A model generated the notes under the pieces. That model did not search any database. It had not been told where the DNA came from and worked only from the letters and a program-made list of their open reading frames with translations. Shown here piece by piece: positions 51,508-60,317 of a stretch of DNA of 64,000 nucleotides (position 1 is its first letter; the number at the start of each line of letters is the position of its first letter). The DNA lies in NCBI GenBank assembly GCA_964415175.1, contig CAYPYG010000011.1, forward strand, positions 1-64,000, written 5' to 3'. This DNA is from UBA2231 sp964415175 (GTDB lineage Bacteria > Elusimicrobiota > Elusimicrobia > Elusimicrobiales > UBA9959). The position numbers were made by a program, and so were the translations under genes.

Positions 51508-52350
51508 ATGCCCCGCATATCCGCACCCGTGAAACTGCTCTCCTACGGCGACCTGATCGAGAAAGGCGAATACAAACTGCATTACCGCTTCGAGCACGCG
51601 GTAAACCTGCGCAAGGGCCAGGCCCTGCTGACCATACTGCCCGCCGGACGCCCGGCCGGGCCCTTCAACCTCGTACTGGAGGAACTGCCGGAGAAGATAT
51701 CCAAGGTCTCCTTCGACGGGAAGGCCTTCCTCCTGAACGGCGACAGGGTCGCGCTGCCCCGCGGCGCGAAATACGATTCCCGGCTCGCCGTGGCCCGTAT
51801 CCCGGCGGCAAAACTGACGGCCAACCTGCAGCGCCTGCGAAAGCTCATCTGCGATTCGGCCCCGTCCAAGAGCGCGGTTTTTCTCCTCGACGCCGCCAGG
51901 GAGGCCGGTTTCAAAAGCGGCTTCGAGCGCCGCTTCGTCGCCCGGATGAAAGAGGCGGCGGTCAGCCTGGCCATGGGCGCCTACGAAGCGGGCGCCGGGG
52001 GCATGAAGGGCCTGGGTTTCGGCATGACGCCGTCGGGCGACGATTTCCTCGGGGGCTACCTCCTCGGTATAAACGCGGCCGAGCTCTATTCCGCGAAGAA
52101 CCTGGGGCTGGTGAAGGAGCGGGTCTACACTTCGGCGCTGGGCTCCAACCTGGTCTCCAACGCCTTCCTGGCCGCGTCCTTCAAGGGCCGGGCCGACGAG
52201 CGGGTCAACGCCGTCATCAGGGCCCTTTTCTCCCCCTCGGGACGGGCCACGCAGAAGGCCGCGGAAGAGCTGCTGGCCGTTGGCCACACCTCGGGCGGGG
52301 ACATCGCGGCCGGCTTCCTCTACGGCTTCTACGGCGTGATGAACATTTAG
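51508..52350 (+). CDS. allH: DUF2877 protein, AllH-like carbamoyltransferase component
   Basis: 280 residues with the family signature GLGFGMTPSGDDFLGGYL (about 169-186) and GHTSGGDIAAGFLYG near the end. In E. coli the homologue (YlbF/AllH) is encoded with FdrA and a DUF1116 protein; as I recall, the three together were assigned oxamate carbamoyltransferase activity in allantoin breakdown. The start directly abuts the nitrilase stop. The order here, allH-fdrA-allG, differs from E. coli fdrA-ylbE-ylbF. Confidence 0.82.
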   Translation: MPRISAPVKLLSYGDLIEKGEYKLHYRFEHAVNLRKGQALLTILPAGRPAGPFNLVLEELPEKISKVSFDGKAFLLNGDRVALPRGAKYDSRLAVARIPAAKLTANLQRLRKLICDSAPSKSAVFLLDAAREAGFKSGFERRFVARMKEAAVSLAMGAYEAGAGGMKGLGFGMTPSGDDFLGGYLLGINAAELYSAKNLGLVKERVYTSALGSNLVSNAFLAASFKGRADERVNAVIRALFSPSGRATQKAAEELLAVGHTSGGDIAAGFLYGFYGVMNI

Positions 52351-52358
52351 GAGACCAT

Positions 52359-53921
52359 ATGCCCATAAAAACCACGATAAAGAAAGGCGCCTACTTCGAT
52401 TCGGTGGCGCTGATGCAGGTCGCCAAAAAACTCAATTCCGTGCCCGGCGTGCTGGATTCCGCCGTCGTCATGGCCACGAAGGAGAACAAGGGCCTGATAA
52501 AGGCGTCCGGCCTGCTGACCGCGGAAGTGGAGAAAGCCGGCGAGAACGACCTGGCCATAGCCGTCAGCGCTCGCACCCCGGAAGCGGCCGAAGCGGCTTT
52601 CAAAGCCGCGGAAGAACTGCTCAACAAGAAGCCGGCCGCCGCCTCCCCCGGCGCGGACCGCAGGGCCGCCGGGCTCGACGACGCCGTGACGGCGCTCGGC
52701 GGCGCCAACCTTGCCGTCATCAGCGTCGCGGGCCGCTTCGCCGGTCCGCTGGCCGCGGACTGCCTCGACAAAGGCCTCAATGTCATGCTCTTCTCGGACA
52801 ATGTCCCCGTGGAGACCGAGATCGCGCTGAAAAAAGAGGCGGCGAAGAAGGGGCTCCTGGTCATGGGCCCCGACTGCGGAACCGCCATCATAAACGGCGC
52901 ACCCATCGCCTTCGCCAATTCCGTGCGCCGCGGCAATATCGGCGTGGTCGCCGCTTCCGGCACCGGCGCGCAGGAGGTGACCGCTCTGATCTCCAACGAA
53001 GGCGCCGGGATCTCCCAGTGCCTCGGGACCGGCGGCCGTGACGTTAAAGCCGAGGTCGGAGGCCTCGCCTTCCTGCAGGCGCTGGCCATGCTCGCGAAGG
53101 ACGAGGCCACGCGGGTGATACTGCTGGTCTCCAAACCGCCGCACCCGTCGGTGATGAAGAAGATAACGGCGGCCGTGAAAAAGATAAGGAAGCCGGTCGT
53201 GGCCGTCCTGCTGGGCGGCGAAGTGAAGGAGAAGGTCAAGGAGGATTTCTACCCGGCCAGGACGCTGGAAGAGGCCGCCTACAAGGCCGCCTGCCTGGGC
53301 AAGGGGCTCAAGGCGGCGAAAGCCAGGGAACTGATATACGACATGAACCTCCGCGCCGGGGAACTGGCGAAAAAGGAGGCGGCGAAGAAGAAAAAGAGCC
53401 GCTTCCTGCGCGGGCTTTTCACCGGCGGCACTTTCGTGGGCGAGGCGCAGGTCGTGCTGCCGGAATTCACGGGGCCCGTCCTCTCCAACGCGCCGCTGGA
53501 CAAGAAGTACAGACTGAAAAATTCCGTCGAACTGACCGGCCACGCGGTGATAGACCTCGGCGAGGACGAATTCACCGTGGGCCGGCCGCACCCGATGATA
53601 GACTTCTCGCTGCGCAACAAAATGATAGTTTCGGAAGCGAAAAAGCCCGAGGTCTCCGTCCTGCTGCTGGACCTGGTGCTCGGCTACGGCGCCAACCTCA
53701 AGCCCCTCGACGACCTTCTCCCCCCGCTGGCGGAGGCCTTCAGGGCCAACAAGGAGTTGTCCATAGTCGCCTCGGTGACCGGCACGGAAGCCGATCCGCA
53801 GGTGCGCTCGAAAGTGGTCCGCGCCCTGGAATCGGCCGGGGTCCTGGTCATGCCGTCCAACGCCGGAGCCTGCAGGCTGGCCGGCGAGATAATACGCCTG
53901 TCGGCGAAGGAGAAGAGGTGA
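52359..53921 (+). CDS. fdrA: FdrA-family protein (AllF-like)
   Basis: 520 residues. Related to succinyl-CoA synthetase alpha-type domains. Seen: KKGAYFDSVALMQVAKKL at the start, VMGPDCGTAIINGAPIAFAN, GVVAASGTGAQEV, SQCLGTGGRDV, and a second half with VLLLDLVLGYGA. In E. coli FdrA works with AllG and AllH in carbamoyl transfer between oxalurate and phosphate (from memory). The ATG at 52359 follows TAGGAG; the longer open frame above is a shadow of the nitrilase and allH genes. Confidence 0.9.
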   Translation: MPIKTTIKKGAYFDSVALMQVAKKLNSVPGVLDSAVVMATKENKGLIKASGLLTAEVEKAGENDLAIAVSARTPEAAEAAFKAAEELLNKKPAAASPGADRRAAGLDDAVTALGGANLAVISVAGRFAGPLAADCLDKGLNVMLFSDNVPVETEIALKKEAAKKGLLVMGPDCGTAIINGAPIAFANSVRRGNIGVVAASGTGAQEVTALISNEGAGISQCLGTGGRDVKAEVGGLAFLQALAMLAKDEATRVILLVSKPPHPSVMKKITAAVKKIRKPVVAVLLGGEVKEKVKEDFYPARTLEEAAYKAACLGKGLKAAKARELIYDMNLRAGELAKKEAAKKKKSRFLRGLFTGGTFVGEAQVVLPEFTGPVLSNAPLDKKYRLKNSVELTGHAVIDLGEDEFTVGRPHPMIDFSLRNKMIVSEAKKPEVSVLLLDLVLGYGANLKPLDDLLPPLAEAFRANKELSIVASVTGTEADPQVRSKVVRALESAGVLVMPSNAGACRLAGEIIRLSAKEKR

Positions 53922-53926
53922 ACGCT

Positions 53927-55318
53927 ATGGGACTTTTTAACTCGGAACTGAAAGTCGTCAATATCGGTCTGGAATCTTTCAGACAGGGACTCTCCGACGC
54001 CGGAGTGAAGAGCGTACAGGCGCAGTTCAAGCCGCCGCTCTCCGCGGAGACCGCGCTTTTCGCCAAAGCGGCCAGAGCGTCGGCCCGGATGGAGAAAGCC
54101 AACCGTAAGGCGCTGGACCGGATACTTTCCGCCAAGCCGGCGCTCGTCGGCATGGGAGTGGCGCTCGACGTCATACCCGGAATGAAAAGGGACCTGATAC
54201 TGCACGCGGGTCCCCCGGTGACCTGGGAGCGCATGTGCGGGCCGATGCGCGGGGGCATCATGGCCGCGCTGATGTACGAGGGCCTGGCGAAGACCCCCGA
54301 AGAGGCGGAGCGCCTGGCCGCCTCGGGGAAGATTAGGTACGCCCCCTGCCACGAGCATTCCTCCGTCGGGCCCATGGCCGGCATCATCTCCGCCTCGATG
54401 CCGGTCTTCATCGTGAAGAACGAGGCCGGTTCCAATTACGCCTACGCCACGCAGAACGAGGGGCTGGGCAAGGTCCTGCGTTACGGCGCCTACGGCCCCG
54501 AGGTCATCGAGCGCCTCAAGTGGATGGAGAAGGTGCTCTACCCGACGCTGAAAGCGGCGATAGAGTCGCTGGGCCGCATCGATCTCAAGTCGATGGTGGC
54601 GCAGGCGCTGCACATGGGCGACGAGGTTCACAACCGCAACCGGGCCGGCACCTCGCTGTTCTACCGCGCGATAGCCCCGGCCGTCATCAAGACCTGCCCG
54701 GAGCCGGAGCGCGCGGCGAAGGTGCTGGAATTCGTCAACGGCAACGACCACTTCTTCCTCAATCTTTCCATGGCGCTGTCCAAGGCATCCCTGGACGCCG
54801 GCCGCGGCGTGAAGGATTCCAGCGTCGTAGTGGTGATGGCGCGCAACGGCACGGACTTCGGCGTGCAGCTCTCCGGCACCGGCGGCAGCTGGTTCACCGG
54901 CCCCGCCGAGGTGCCGGACGCGCTGTATTTCCCCGGCTACACCAAGGCGGACGCCAACCCGGACATAGGCGACTCGGCGATAACCGAGACCAACGGGCTG
55001 GGCGGGTTCGCGATAGCGGCGGCGCCCGCTATCGTGCAGTTCGTGGGCGGCAGCGCCGCCGACGCCGTGAACTACACCATGGCGATGTACGGCATCACGG
55101 CCGGCGAGAACAACATCTACAAGATCCCTTACCTGAACTTCCGCGGCACCCCGACGGGCATCGACGTCATAAAGGTCGCGAAGACGGGCATACTGCCTTT
55201 CATCGATACGGGCGTGGCGCACAAGGACCCGGGCGTGGGACAGGTGGGCGCGGGCGTGCTCAGCGCCCCCGCCGAGCCTTTCCGCAAGGCCTTCGAAGCC
55301 TTCGCCAAGAGTCTGTAA
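53927..55318 (+). CDS. allG: DUF1116 protein (AllG/YlbE-like)
   Basis: 463 residues. Seen: VGMGVALDVIPGMKRDLILH, HAGPPVTWERMCGPMRGG, CHEHSSVGPMAGI, HMGDEVHNRNRAG, NGNDHFFLNL and ARNGTDFGVQLSGTG, all conserved in DUF1116. Third component of the FdrA-type carbamoyltransferase. The ATG at 53927 has AGAGGTG upstream and is preferred; a GTG at 53918 overlaps the fdrA stop. Last gene of the catabolic operon; no carbamate kinase follows. Confidence 0.9.
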   Translation: MGLFNSELKVVNIGLESFRQGLSDAGVKSVQAQFKPPLSAETALFAKAARASARMEKANRKALDRILSAKPALVGMGVALDVIPGMKRDLILHAGPPVTWERMCGPMRGGIMAALMYEGLAKTPEEAERLAASGKIRYAPCHEHSSVGPMAGIISASMPVFIVKNEAGSNYAYATQNEGLGKVLRYGAYGPEVIERLKWMEKVLYPTLKAAIESLGRIDLKSMVAQALHMGDEVHNRNRAGTSLFYRAIAPAVIKTCPEPERAAKVLEFVNGNDHFFLNLSMALSKASLDAGRGVKDSSVVVVMARNGTDFGVQLSGTGGSWFTGPAEVPDALYFPGYTKADANPDIGDSAITETNGLGGFAIAAAPAIVQFVGGSAADAVNYTMAMYGITAGENNIYKIPYLNFRGTPTGIDVIKVAKTGILPFIDTGVAHKDPGVGQVGAGVLSAPAEPFRKAFEAFAKSL

Positions 55319-55322
55319 GGAA

Positions 55323-55733
55323 AACTATTCCGGGTGCTGCCGGGGTGAGAGCCCGCAAAACACGGGCTCTCGCGCATAGCGCTCGGCCCTCCTCACTCGG
55401 CCTCCGCGCTTACGATGCTCCGGCCTCCGTGAAGGTTTTGCTAAGCTCTCACCCCGACATCCCCCGACTTTCTCCTTGTGAGCCGCTTGGAGGGCAAGGC
55501 TCCCGTGCCGTGCCTTCCGAAGCCACATGAGGAGCCGTCGCCCCGAGCGGAGCGCGGGTACCGGCACTGCCGGACGACCAAGAATGTTTGAGGCCCGAGG
55601 CGCTATGCGCCCGGGCCGAGTTCTTGGTCGGCCGCGCGCAGCGAAGGGTGGGTTTAGCGACGGCGAACCGTGGCGAAGCGAAGGCACGGCGCGGGAGACT
55701 TGGAAACGAACTGCTAACAGGCCCCCGATAGTT
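55323..55733 (+). ncRNA. Structured repeat element, copy 3, with extra arm
   Basis: About 410 bases. Outer AACTAT (55323-55328) pairs with ATAGTT (55728-55733). CCCGTGCCGTGCCTTC (55502-55517) pairs with 55680-55695 (one U-G). Hairpin CCGGC-ACT-GCCGG is at 55561-55573. GACCAAGAA (55576-55584) pairs exactly with TTCTTGGTC (55621-55629). The inner hairpin is GGCCCG...GGCGC-TAT-GCGCC...CGGGCC (55592-55617). An additional arm of about 115 bases closes with GGGGTGAGAGC (55342-55352) and GCTCTCACCCC (55445-55455). The changed bases in two stems are compensated relative to copy 1. Confidence 0.8.
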
Positions 55734-55789
55734 ATTCGAAAAGCGGGGCGGCTTCCTCCTGGGAGCCTGAGCCCTTGCCCTGGACCCCC

Positions 55790-55806
55790 TATAATGCTAT
55801 TATAAT
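55790..55806 (+). promoter_or_regulatory. Possible rimP-nusA operon -10 boxes
   Basis: TATAAT occurs twice, at 55790-55795 and 55801-55806, in an AT-rich patch 122-138 bases before rimP. TTGCCC (55775-55780) is the nearest -35-like sequence but its spacing of 20 to the second box is long. The remaining leader (55807-55927) shows no clear structure. Confidence 0.4.
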
Positions 55807-55927
55807 TATGCGGTGGCTTGATGTTCGGGGCCGCCGTTTTCATAGGACCCTGCAAGTTCCCCGCAGCAGTCCCGCGGCGGCCGCCAGGCCCCGCCAAACC
55901 GGAAGACATCGGTGGATGGAAAGGATT

Positions 55928-56398
55928 ATGGACAAGGATAGGCTTTTTCAGGAAATAGACGCTCTTCTCGCGGCGGAGGGCTTCGAGCTCTCGGACCTCA
56001 GGGTCCTGCGCCAGCCCGGCGGCAAGCCGCTGATACAGGTCTTCATGGACAAGGACCCCGGCGGCGTCACGCTGGACGACTGCGGCGCCTGGAGCGACAA
56101 GATAGGCGCGCACCTGGACCTGACGGAGATCGTGACCGGCGGCTATATACTGGAGGTCTCCTCCCCCGGCGTGGACCGCGCGCTCAGGCGGGAGAAGGAT
56201 TTCACGCGGTTCGCGGGCACCCGGGTGCACGTGCGCCTGAAGCGCCCGGTAAACAACTCCCGCAACTTCCACGCGGAGCTCAAGGGCTTCGCGGACGGCA
56301 AAGTCCTGCTTTCGGACGGACTCTCCTTCCCCCTCGAGGACATCGACGAGGCGAGGATAGAGCCCGATTACGACGAAATACTCAAAAAGCATAAATAA
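55928..56398 (+). CDS. rimP: Ribosome maturation factor RimP
   Basis: Assists 30S subunit maturation. 156 residues. Seen: GFELSDLRVLRQPGGKPLIQVFMDKDPGGVTLDDC-type start (in parts), YILEVSSPGVDRALRREKDF and a C-terminal SH3-like domain. The ATG at 55928 (MDKDRLFQEID) is preferred; an ATG four codons upstream at 55916 is an alternative. First gene of the rimP-nusA-infB-rbfA operon. Confidence 0.93.
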   Translation: MDKDRLFQEIDALLAAEGFELSDLRVLRQPGGKPLIQVFMDKDPGGVTLDDCGAWSDKIGAHLDLTEIVTGGYILEVSSPGVDRALRREKDFTRFAGTRVHVRLKRPVNNSRNFHAELKGFADGKVLLSDGLSFPLEDIDEARIEPDYDEILKKHK

Positions 56399-56407
56399 GA
56401 GGCAAAA

Positions 56408-57859
56408 ATGGAAAAACAAAAGACCGAACTGGCGCTGGTCCTGGACCAGCTCGAAAGGGAAAAGAACATAAAGCGGGACGACGTCTTCAAGACGATCACC
56501 GACTCGCTCGTCTCCGCCCTGCGGAAATATTTCGGCAAGACCGCCCAGCTCGAGGCTACGATAGATCCCGACACGGCCGAGATGCGCGGTTTCCTGATCA
56601 AGAAGGTCGTCGAGGAGGTCTACACCCCCGACATCGAGATCACGCTGGAAGAGGCGCAGATGTTCGCGCCCGAGGCCAAGATGGGCGAGGACCTGCGCAT
56701 CCCCGTCGATATCAAGGACTTCTCCCGCATCGCGGCGCAGACCGCCAAGCAGGTGCTGATCCAGAAGATACGCGAGATCGAGAAGGTCAAGATCTTCGAG
56801 GAGTTCAAGCCCCGCGAAGGCGAGGTCGTGACCGGCCTGGTCCACCACGTCGCCGGCCGCGACATCTTCGTCGACCTCGGCAAGACCGAGGCCATCCTGC
56901 CGTTCTCCGAGCAGATCCGGCGCGAGCATTACACGGTCAACCAGCGCATCCGCGCCATCATCCACCGCGTCGACAAGGAGAACAAGGGCCTGCAGATCGT
57001 ACTCTCCCGCGCCTCCAACGCCTTCCTTAAGTCGCTCTTCGAGGCCGAAGTGCCCGAGATTGCCGAGAAGGTCATCGAGATCGTCAACGTCGCCCGCGAG
57101 CCCGGCTTCCGCGCCAAGGTCGTGGTGCGCAGCAACTCGACCAAGGTCGACCCGGTCGGCGCCTGCGTGGGCATCCGCGGTTCCCGCATCCGCGTCATCA
57201 TGAGCGAGCTCGCCGGGGAGAAGATAGACCTGATCCCCTACAACGAGGAGACGCTCTACTTCATCGCCAAGGCCTTCTCACCCGCCACCCCGACCTCGGT
57301 CAAGGTGCTCGACAAGGAGAACCGCCGCGCGCTGGTCATCGTTCCCGACGACCAGCTCGCCATAGCCATCGGCCGCGAGGGCCAGAACATCCGCCTCGTC
57401 TCGCGCCTGACCGGCTGGGAGCTGGAGGTCAAGTCCGAGGGCCAGAAGTTCGAGGAGACCCGCAAGACCACCGAGCTGGCCGCCAACGAGCTGCTCAAGA
57501 TCGACGGCGTCGGCAACAAGGTCGCCGAGACCCTGATCGCCATGGGCATAGACAGCATACAGAAGCTTTCCGGCCTGACCGCCGACCAGCTTTCTTCCTT
57601 CCAGGGGATAGGCCCCAAGACGGCCCAGAAGATGATAGACGGGGCCAAGAAGTTCCTGGAAGAGAATCCCGGCTACGACGGCACTTCCGCGCCCGCCCCC
57701 GCGCCGGCCCCGGCGGCCGTCGAGAAACCGGCCGCGGAGACCGCGTCCCCCGCGCCGGAGACCCCGGCGCCGGCCGCGGCTCCCGAGGCGGCGGGCGGGA
57801 CCGCCGGTAACGATGGATCAACGGAGGCGTCGAATGACCCAGAAAAAAACAAAGAGTGA
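56408..57859 (+). CDS. nusA: Transcription elongation/termination factor NusA
   Basis: 483 residues: N-terminal RNA-polymerase-binding domain (about 1-135), S1 domain (about 138-205, GEVVTGLVHHVAGRDIFVDLG), two KH domains (VGACVGIRGSRIRVIMSELAGEKID and AIGREGQNIRLVSRLTGWE), then a helix-hairpin-helix region (IDGVGNKVAETL, FQGIGPKTAQKM) and an Ala/Pro-rich disordered tail (about 415-483). The end overlaps the infB start by 26 bases. Confidence 0.97.
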   Translation: MEKQKTELALVLDQLEREKNIKRDDVFKTITDSLVSALRKYFGKTAQLEATIDPDTAEMRGFLIKKVVEEVYTPDIEITLEEAQMFAPEAKMGEDLRIPVDIKDFSRIAAQTAKQVLIQKIREIEKVKIFEEFKPREGEVVTGLVHHVAGRDIFVDLGKTEAILPFSEQIRREHYTVNQRIRAIIHRVDKENKGLQIVLSRASNAFLKSLFEAEVPEIAEKVIEIVNVAREPGFRAKVVVRSNSTKVDPVGACVGIRGSRIRVIMSELAGEKIDLIPYNEETLYFIAKAFSPATPTSVKVLDKENRRALVIVPDDQLAIAIGREGQNIRLVSRLTGWELEVKSEGQKFEETRKTTELAANELLKIDGVGNKVAETLIAMGIDSIQKLSGLTADQLSSFQGIGPKTAQKMIDGAKKFLEENPGYDGTSAPAPAPAPAAVEKPAAETASPAPETPAPAAAPEAAGGTAGNDGSTEASNDPEKNKE

Positions 57860-60317
57860 CGAACTGAAGGAAGACGCCGCCGCGGAAGAGGCCAAGCCCA
57901 AGACCAGGAAAGCGGCGGCCAAAGGCGAGCCCAAGGCCAAAAAACCGGCCGTCAAGAAAACGAAAACGGCCAAAGAGGGCGACGCTCCCGCCGCCCCCAG
58001 GAAGGCCAAGGCCGCTAAGCCCAAGGCCAAAAAGGACGACAAGGAAGAGGAGGAGGACCTTTCCCCCCGCCCCGGTCCCATTTCGGCTTTCTCACTGAAA
58101 CCCATACGCCAGGCCTCCGCCAGGAGGACCGTCGGCCCGCGGCCGACCCCTCCTCCGCCCCCGCCGCCTCCGCCGCCGCCCCCGCCGGAGCCCGAGAAGC
58201 CGGCCGCCGAAGCGGCCCCGGCCGAGCCCGTCAAGCCGGCGGAGACGCCCAAGCCGGCCCCCTCTGCCCAGCCCGCGCAGGCCCGTCCCCCGGAACCGCA
58301 GAAGCCCGCCGAGCCGCCGCGGCCCAAAATGCCGGCCATAAACTTCAAGTCGGAAATAACGCTGCCCAGGACGCCGGGCCCCGGTTACCAGGCTCCGCGT
58401 CCCCCCGGGCCGTCGCACAGGCCGCACCAGCGCTACGCGCCCTCGCGCCAGGCCCCGGCGGCCAGGCCGGCGCCGACGCCCCCTCCTCCGCCCAGGCCGG
58501 AGCCGCCCAAGCCGGCCGAACCGCCGGTGAACGTGGAGATAAACACGCTCAAGACGCTCAAGGTCTCGACGCAGATAACCGTGCGCGAGCTGGCGGAGAA
58601 GATGGAGATAAAGCCCGTCGACCTCATCAAGAAACTGATGGGGATGGGCGTTTTCGCCACCATCACCCAGCGCCTCGAACCCGACGTGGCCGAGCTGGTG
58701 GCTGCCGACTACGGCTTCAACATCGACATCGTGCCCATGTACGGGGACGAGACCAAGGCGGCGGAGGAGGCCGAGAAGGACGATCCCTCCACGCTCAAGC
58801 CCCGGCCCCCGATCATCACGATCATGGGCCACGTCGACCACGGCAAGACCACGCTGCTCGACGCGCTGCGCGAGTCCAACGTGGTCGACAGCGAGGCCGG
58901 ACAGATAACCCAGCACATCGGCGCCTACACCGTTAAGACCTCCAAAGGCCTTATCACGGTGCTGGATACCCCCGGTCACGAGGCCTTCACCGCCATGCGC
59001 GCGCACGGCGTGAAGGTCACCGACCTGGTGGTGCTGGTGGTCTCCGCCGTCGACGGCGTCATGCCGCAGACGCTGGAGGCCATCAACCACGCCAAGGCGG
59101 CGAACGTGCCGATAGTGGTGGCCATCAACAAGATGGACCTGCCGACGGCCAATCCGCAGAGCATCAAGCAGCAGCTCTCCGGTCACGGCCTCAACCCCGA
59201 GGAATGGGGCGGCAAGACCGTGATGGTGGAGATCTCCGCCCGCAAGCGGACCAACATCGACAAACTGATGGAGATGGTCAGCATACAGGCCGAGCTCATG
59301 GAGCTCAAGGCCAACCCCGACAAGGCCGGCCAGGCCATAGTCGTGGAGGCCCGGCTGGACTCCAAGCGCGGCATAGTCTGCACCATCGTCTGCACCGGCG
59401 GCACCATAAAGGTCGGCCAGCCGTTCGTGGTCGGGACCGCCAGCGGCAAGGTGCGGGCGATAGTCGACGACCGGGGCCGCCGCCTCGAGACGCTCACGCC
59501 CGGCATGCCGGGAGAGCTCCTGGGCGTCGCCGGCGACGTCCCTTCCGCGGGCGACGTCTTCCGCGTCTACGAATCGGACAAGGAAGCCCGCCACGTGGCC
59601 GAGACCCGCAAGATGCACAAGAAGCAGGACGCGCTGATACACCAGAAGCACGTCACGCTGCTCTCGCTCAAGTCCCAGGTCGAGCAGAAACTGCTCAAGA
59701 CGCTCAACGTGGTCCTCAAGACCGACGTCTTCGGCTCGCTGCAGGCCATAAAGGACTCCCTCGAGAAGATGGGCACGCAGGAGGTGGCGATACACATACT
59801 CCACTCCGGCGTGGGCAACGTGACCGAGTCGGACGTCCAGCTGGCCACGGCCTCGAACGCGATCATCTTCGGCTTCAACGCCTCCGCCGACCCCAAGGTG
59901 TCGGAGGCCGCGAAACTCGCCGGGGTCGAGGTCAGGTCGTACAAGGTCATCTACGATCTCTTCGAGGACATCAGGGCCGCCATGAGCGGCATGCTCGAGC
60001 CCGAGATCGTAGAGACCGTGACCGGCAGGGCGGAGATCCTCAAGATCTTCGACCTGAGCTCCGGCCGGGTCGCCGGCTCGCAGGTCAAGGAGGGCAAGGT
60101 GGTCCGCAACCAGGCAGTGCGCGTGGTGCGCGGCGGCGAGGTGATCGGCACCGGCAAGATCTCCGGCCTCAAGCGCGTCAAGGACGACGTGCGCGAAGTG
60201 GACAAGGGCCTGGAGTGCGGCATCCTGCTCGAGGGAGTGAAGGACTTCCAGGCCGGCGACGTCCTGGAGGCTATCACCAAGGAAGAGCGCGTGAGGCGCA
60301 TAACGCCCAATGTTTAA
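57834..60317 (+). CDS. infB: Translation initiation factor IF-2
   Basis: GTPase that places fMet-tRNA on the ribosome. 827 residues. A long low-complexity N-terminus (1-240) contains Lys/Ala-rich stretches and a run of 13 prolines (58149-58187). An IF2_N-like domain follows (about 245-300), then the GTPase domain with GHVDHGKTTLLDALR (from about 332), DTPGHEAF and NKMDLP, and domains II-IV ending GDVLEAITKEERVR. The ATG at 57834 has GGAGG eight bases upstream and is preferred over an ATG at 57813. Confidence 0.97.
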   Translation: MTQKKTKSDELKEDAAAEEAKPKTRKAAAKGEPKAKKPAVKKTKTAKEGDAPAAPRKAKAAKPKAKKDDKEEEEDLSPRPGPISAFSLKPIRQASARRTVGPRPTPPPPPPPPPPPPPEPEKPAAEAAPAEPVKPAETPKPAPSAQPAQARPPEPQKPAEPPRPKMPAINFKSEITLPRTPGPGYQAPRPPGPSHRPHQRYAPSRQAPAARPAPTPPPPPRPEPPKPAEPPVNVEINTLKTLKVSTQITVRELAEKMEIKPVDLIKKLMGMGVFATITQRLEPDVAELVAADYGFNIDIVPMYGDETKAAEEAEKDDPSTLKPRPPIITIMGHVDHGKTTLLDALRESNVVDSEAGQITQHIGAYTVKTSKGLITVLDTPGHEAFTAMRAHGVKVTDLVVLVVSAVDGVMPQTLEAINHAKAANVPIVVAINKMDLPTANPQSIKQQLSGHGLNPEEWGGKTVMVEISARKRTNIDKLMEMVSIQAELMELKANPDKAGQAIVVEARLDSKRGIVCTIVCTGGTIKVGQPFVVGTASGKVRAIVDDRGRRLETLTPGMPGELLGVAGDVPSAGDVFRVYESDKEARHVAETRKMHKKQDALIHQKHVTLLSLKSQVEQKLLKTLNVVLKTDVFGSLQAIKDSLEKMGTQEVAIHILHSGVGNVTESDVQLATASNAIIFGFNASADPKVSEAAKLAGVEVRSYKVIYDLFEDIRAAMSGMLEPEIVETVTGRAEILKIFDLSSGRVAGSQVKEGKVVRNQAVRVVRGGEVIGTGKISGLKRVKDDVREVDKGLECGILLEGVKDFQAGDVLEAITKEERVRRITPNV

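Noticed and set aside
53918..53926. GTG start for allG
   Set aside because: It overlaps the fdrA stop, but the ATG nine bases later has the better-placed Shine-Dalgarno.
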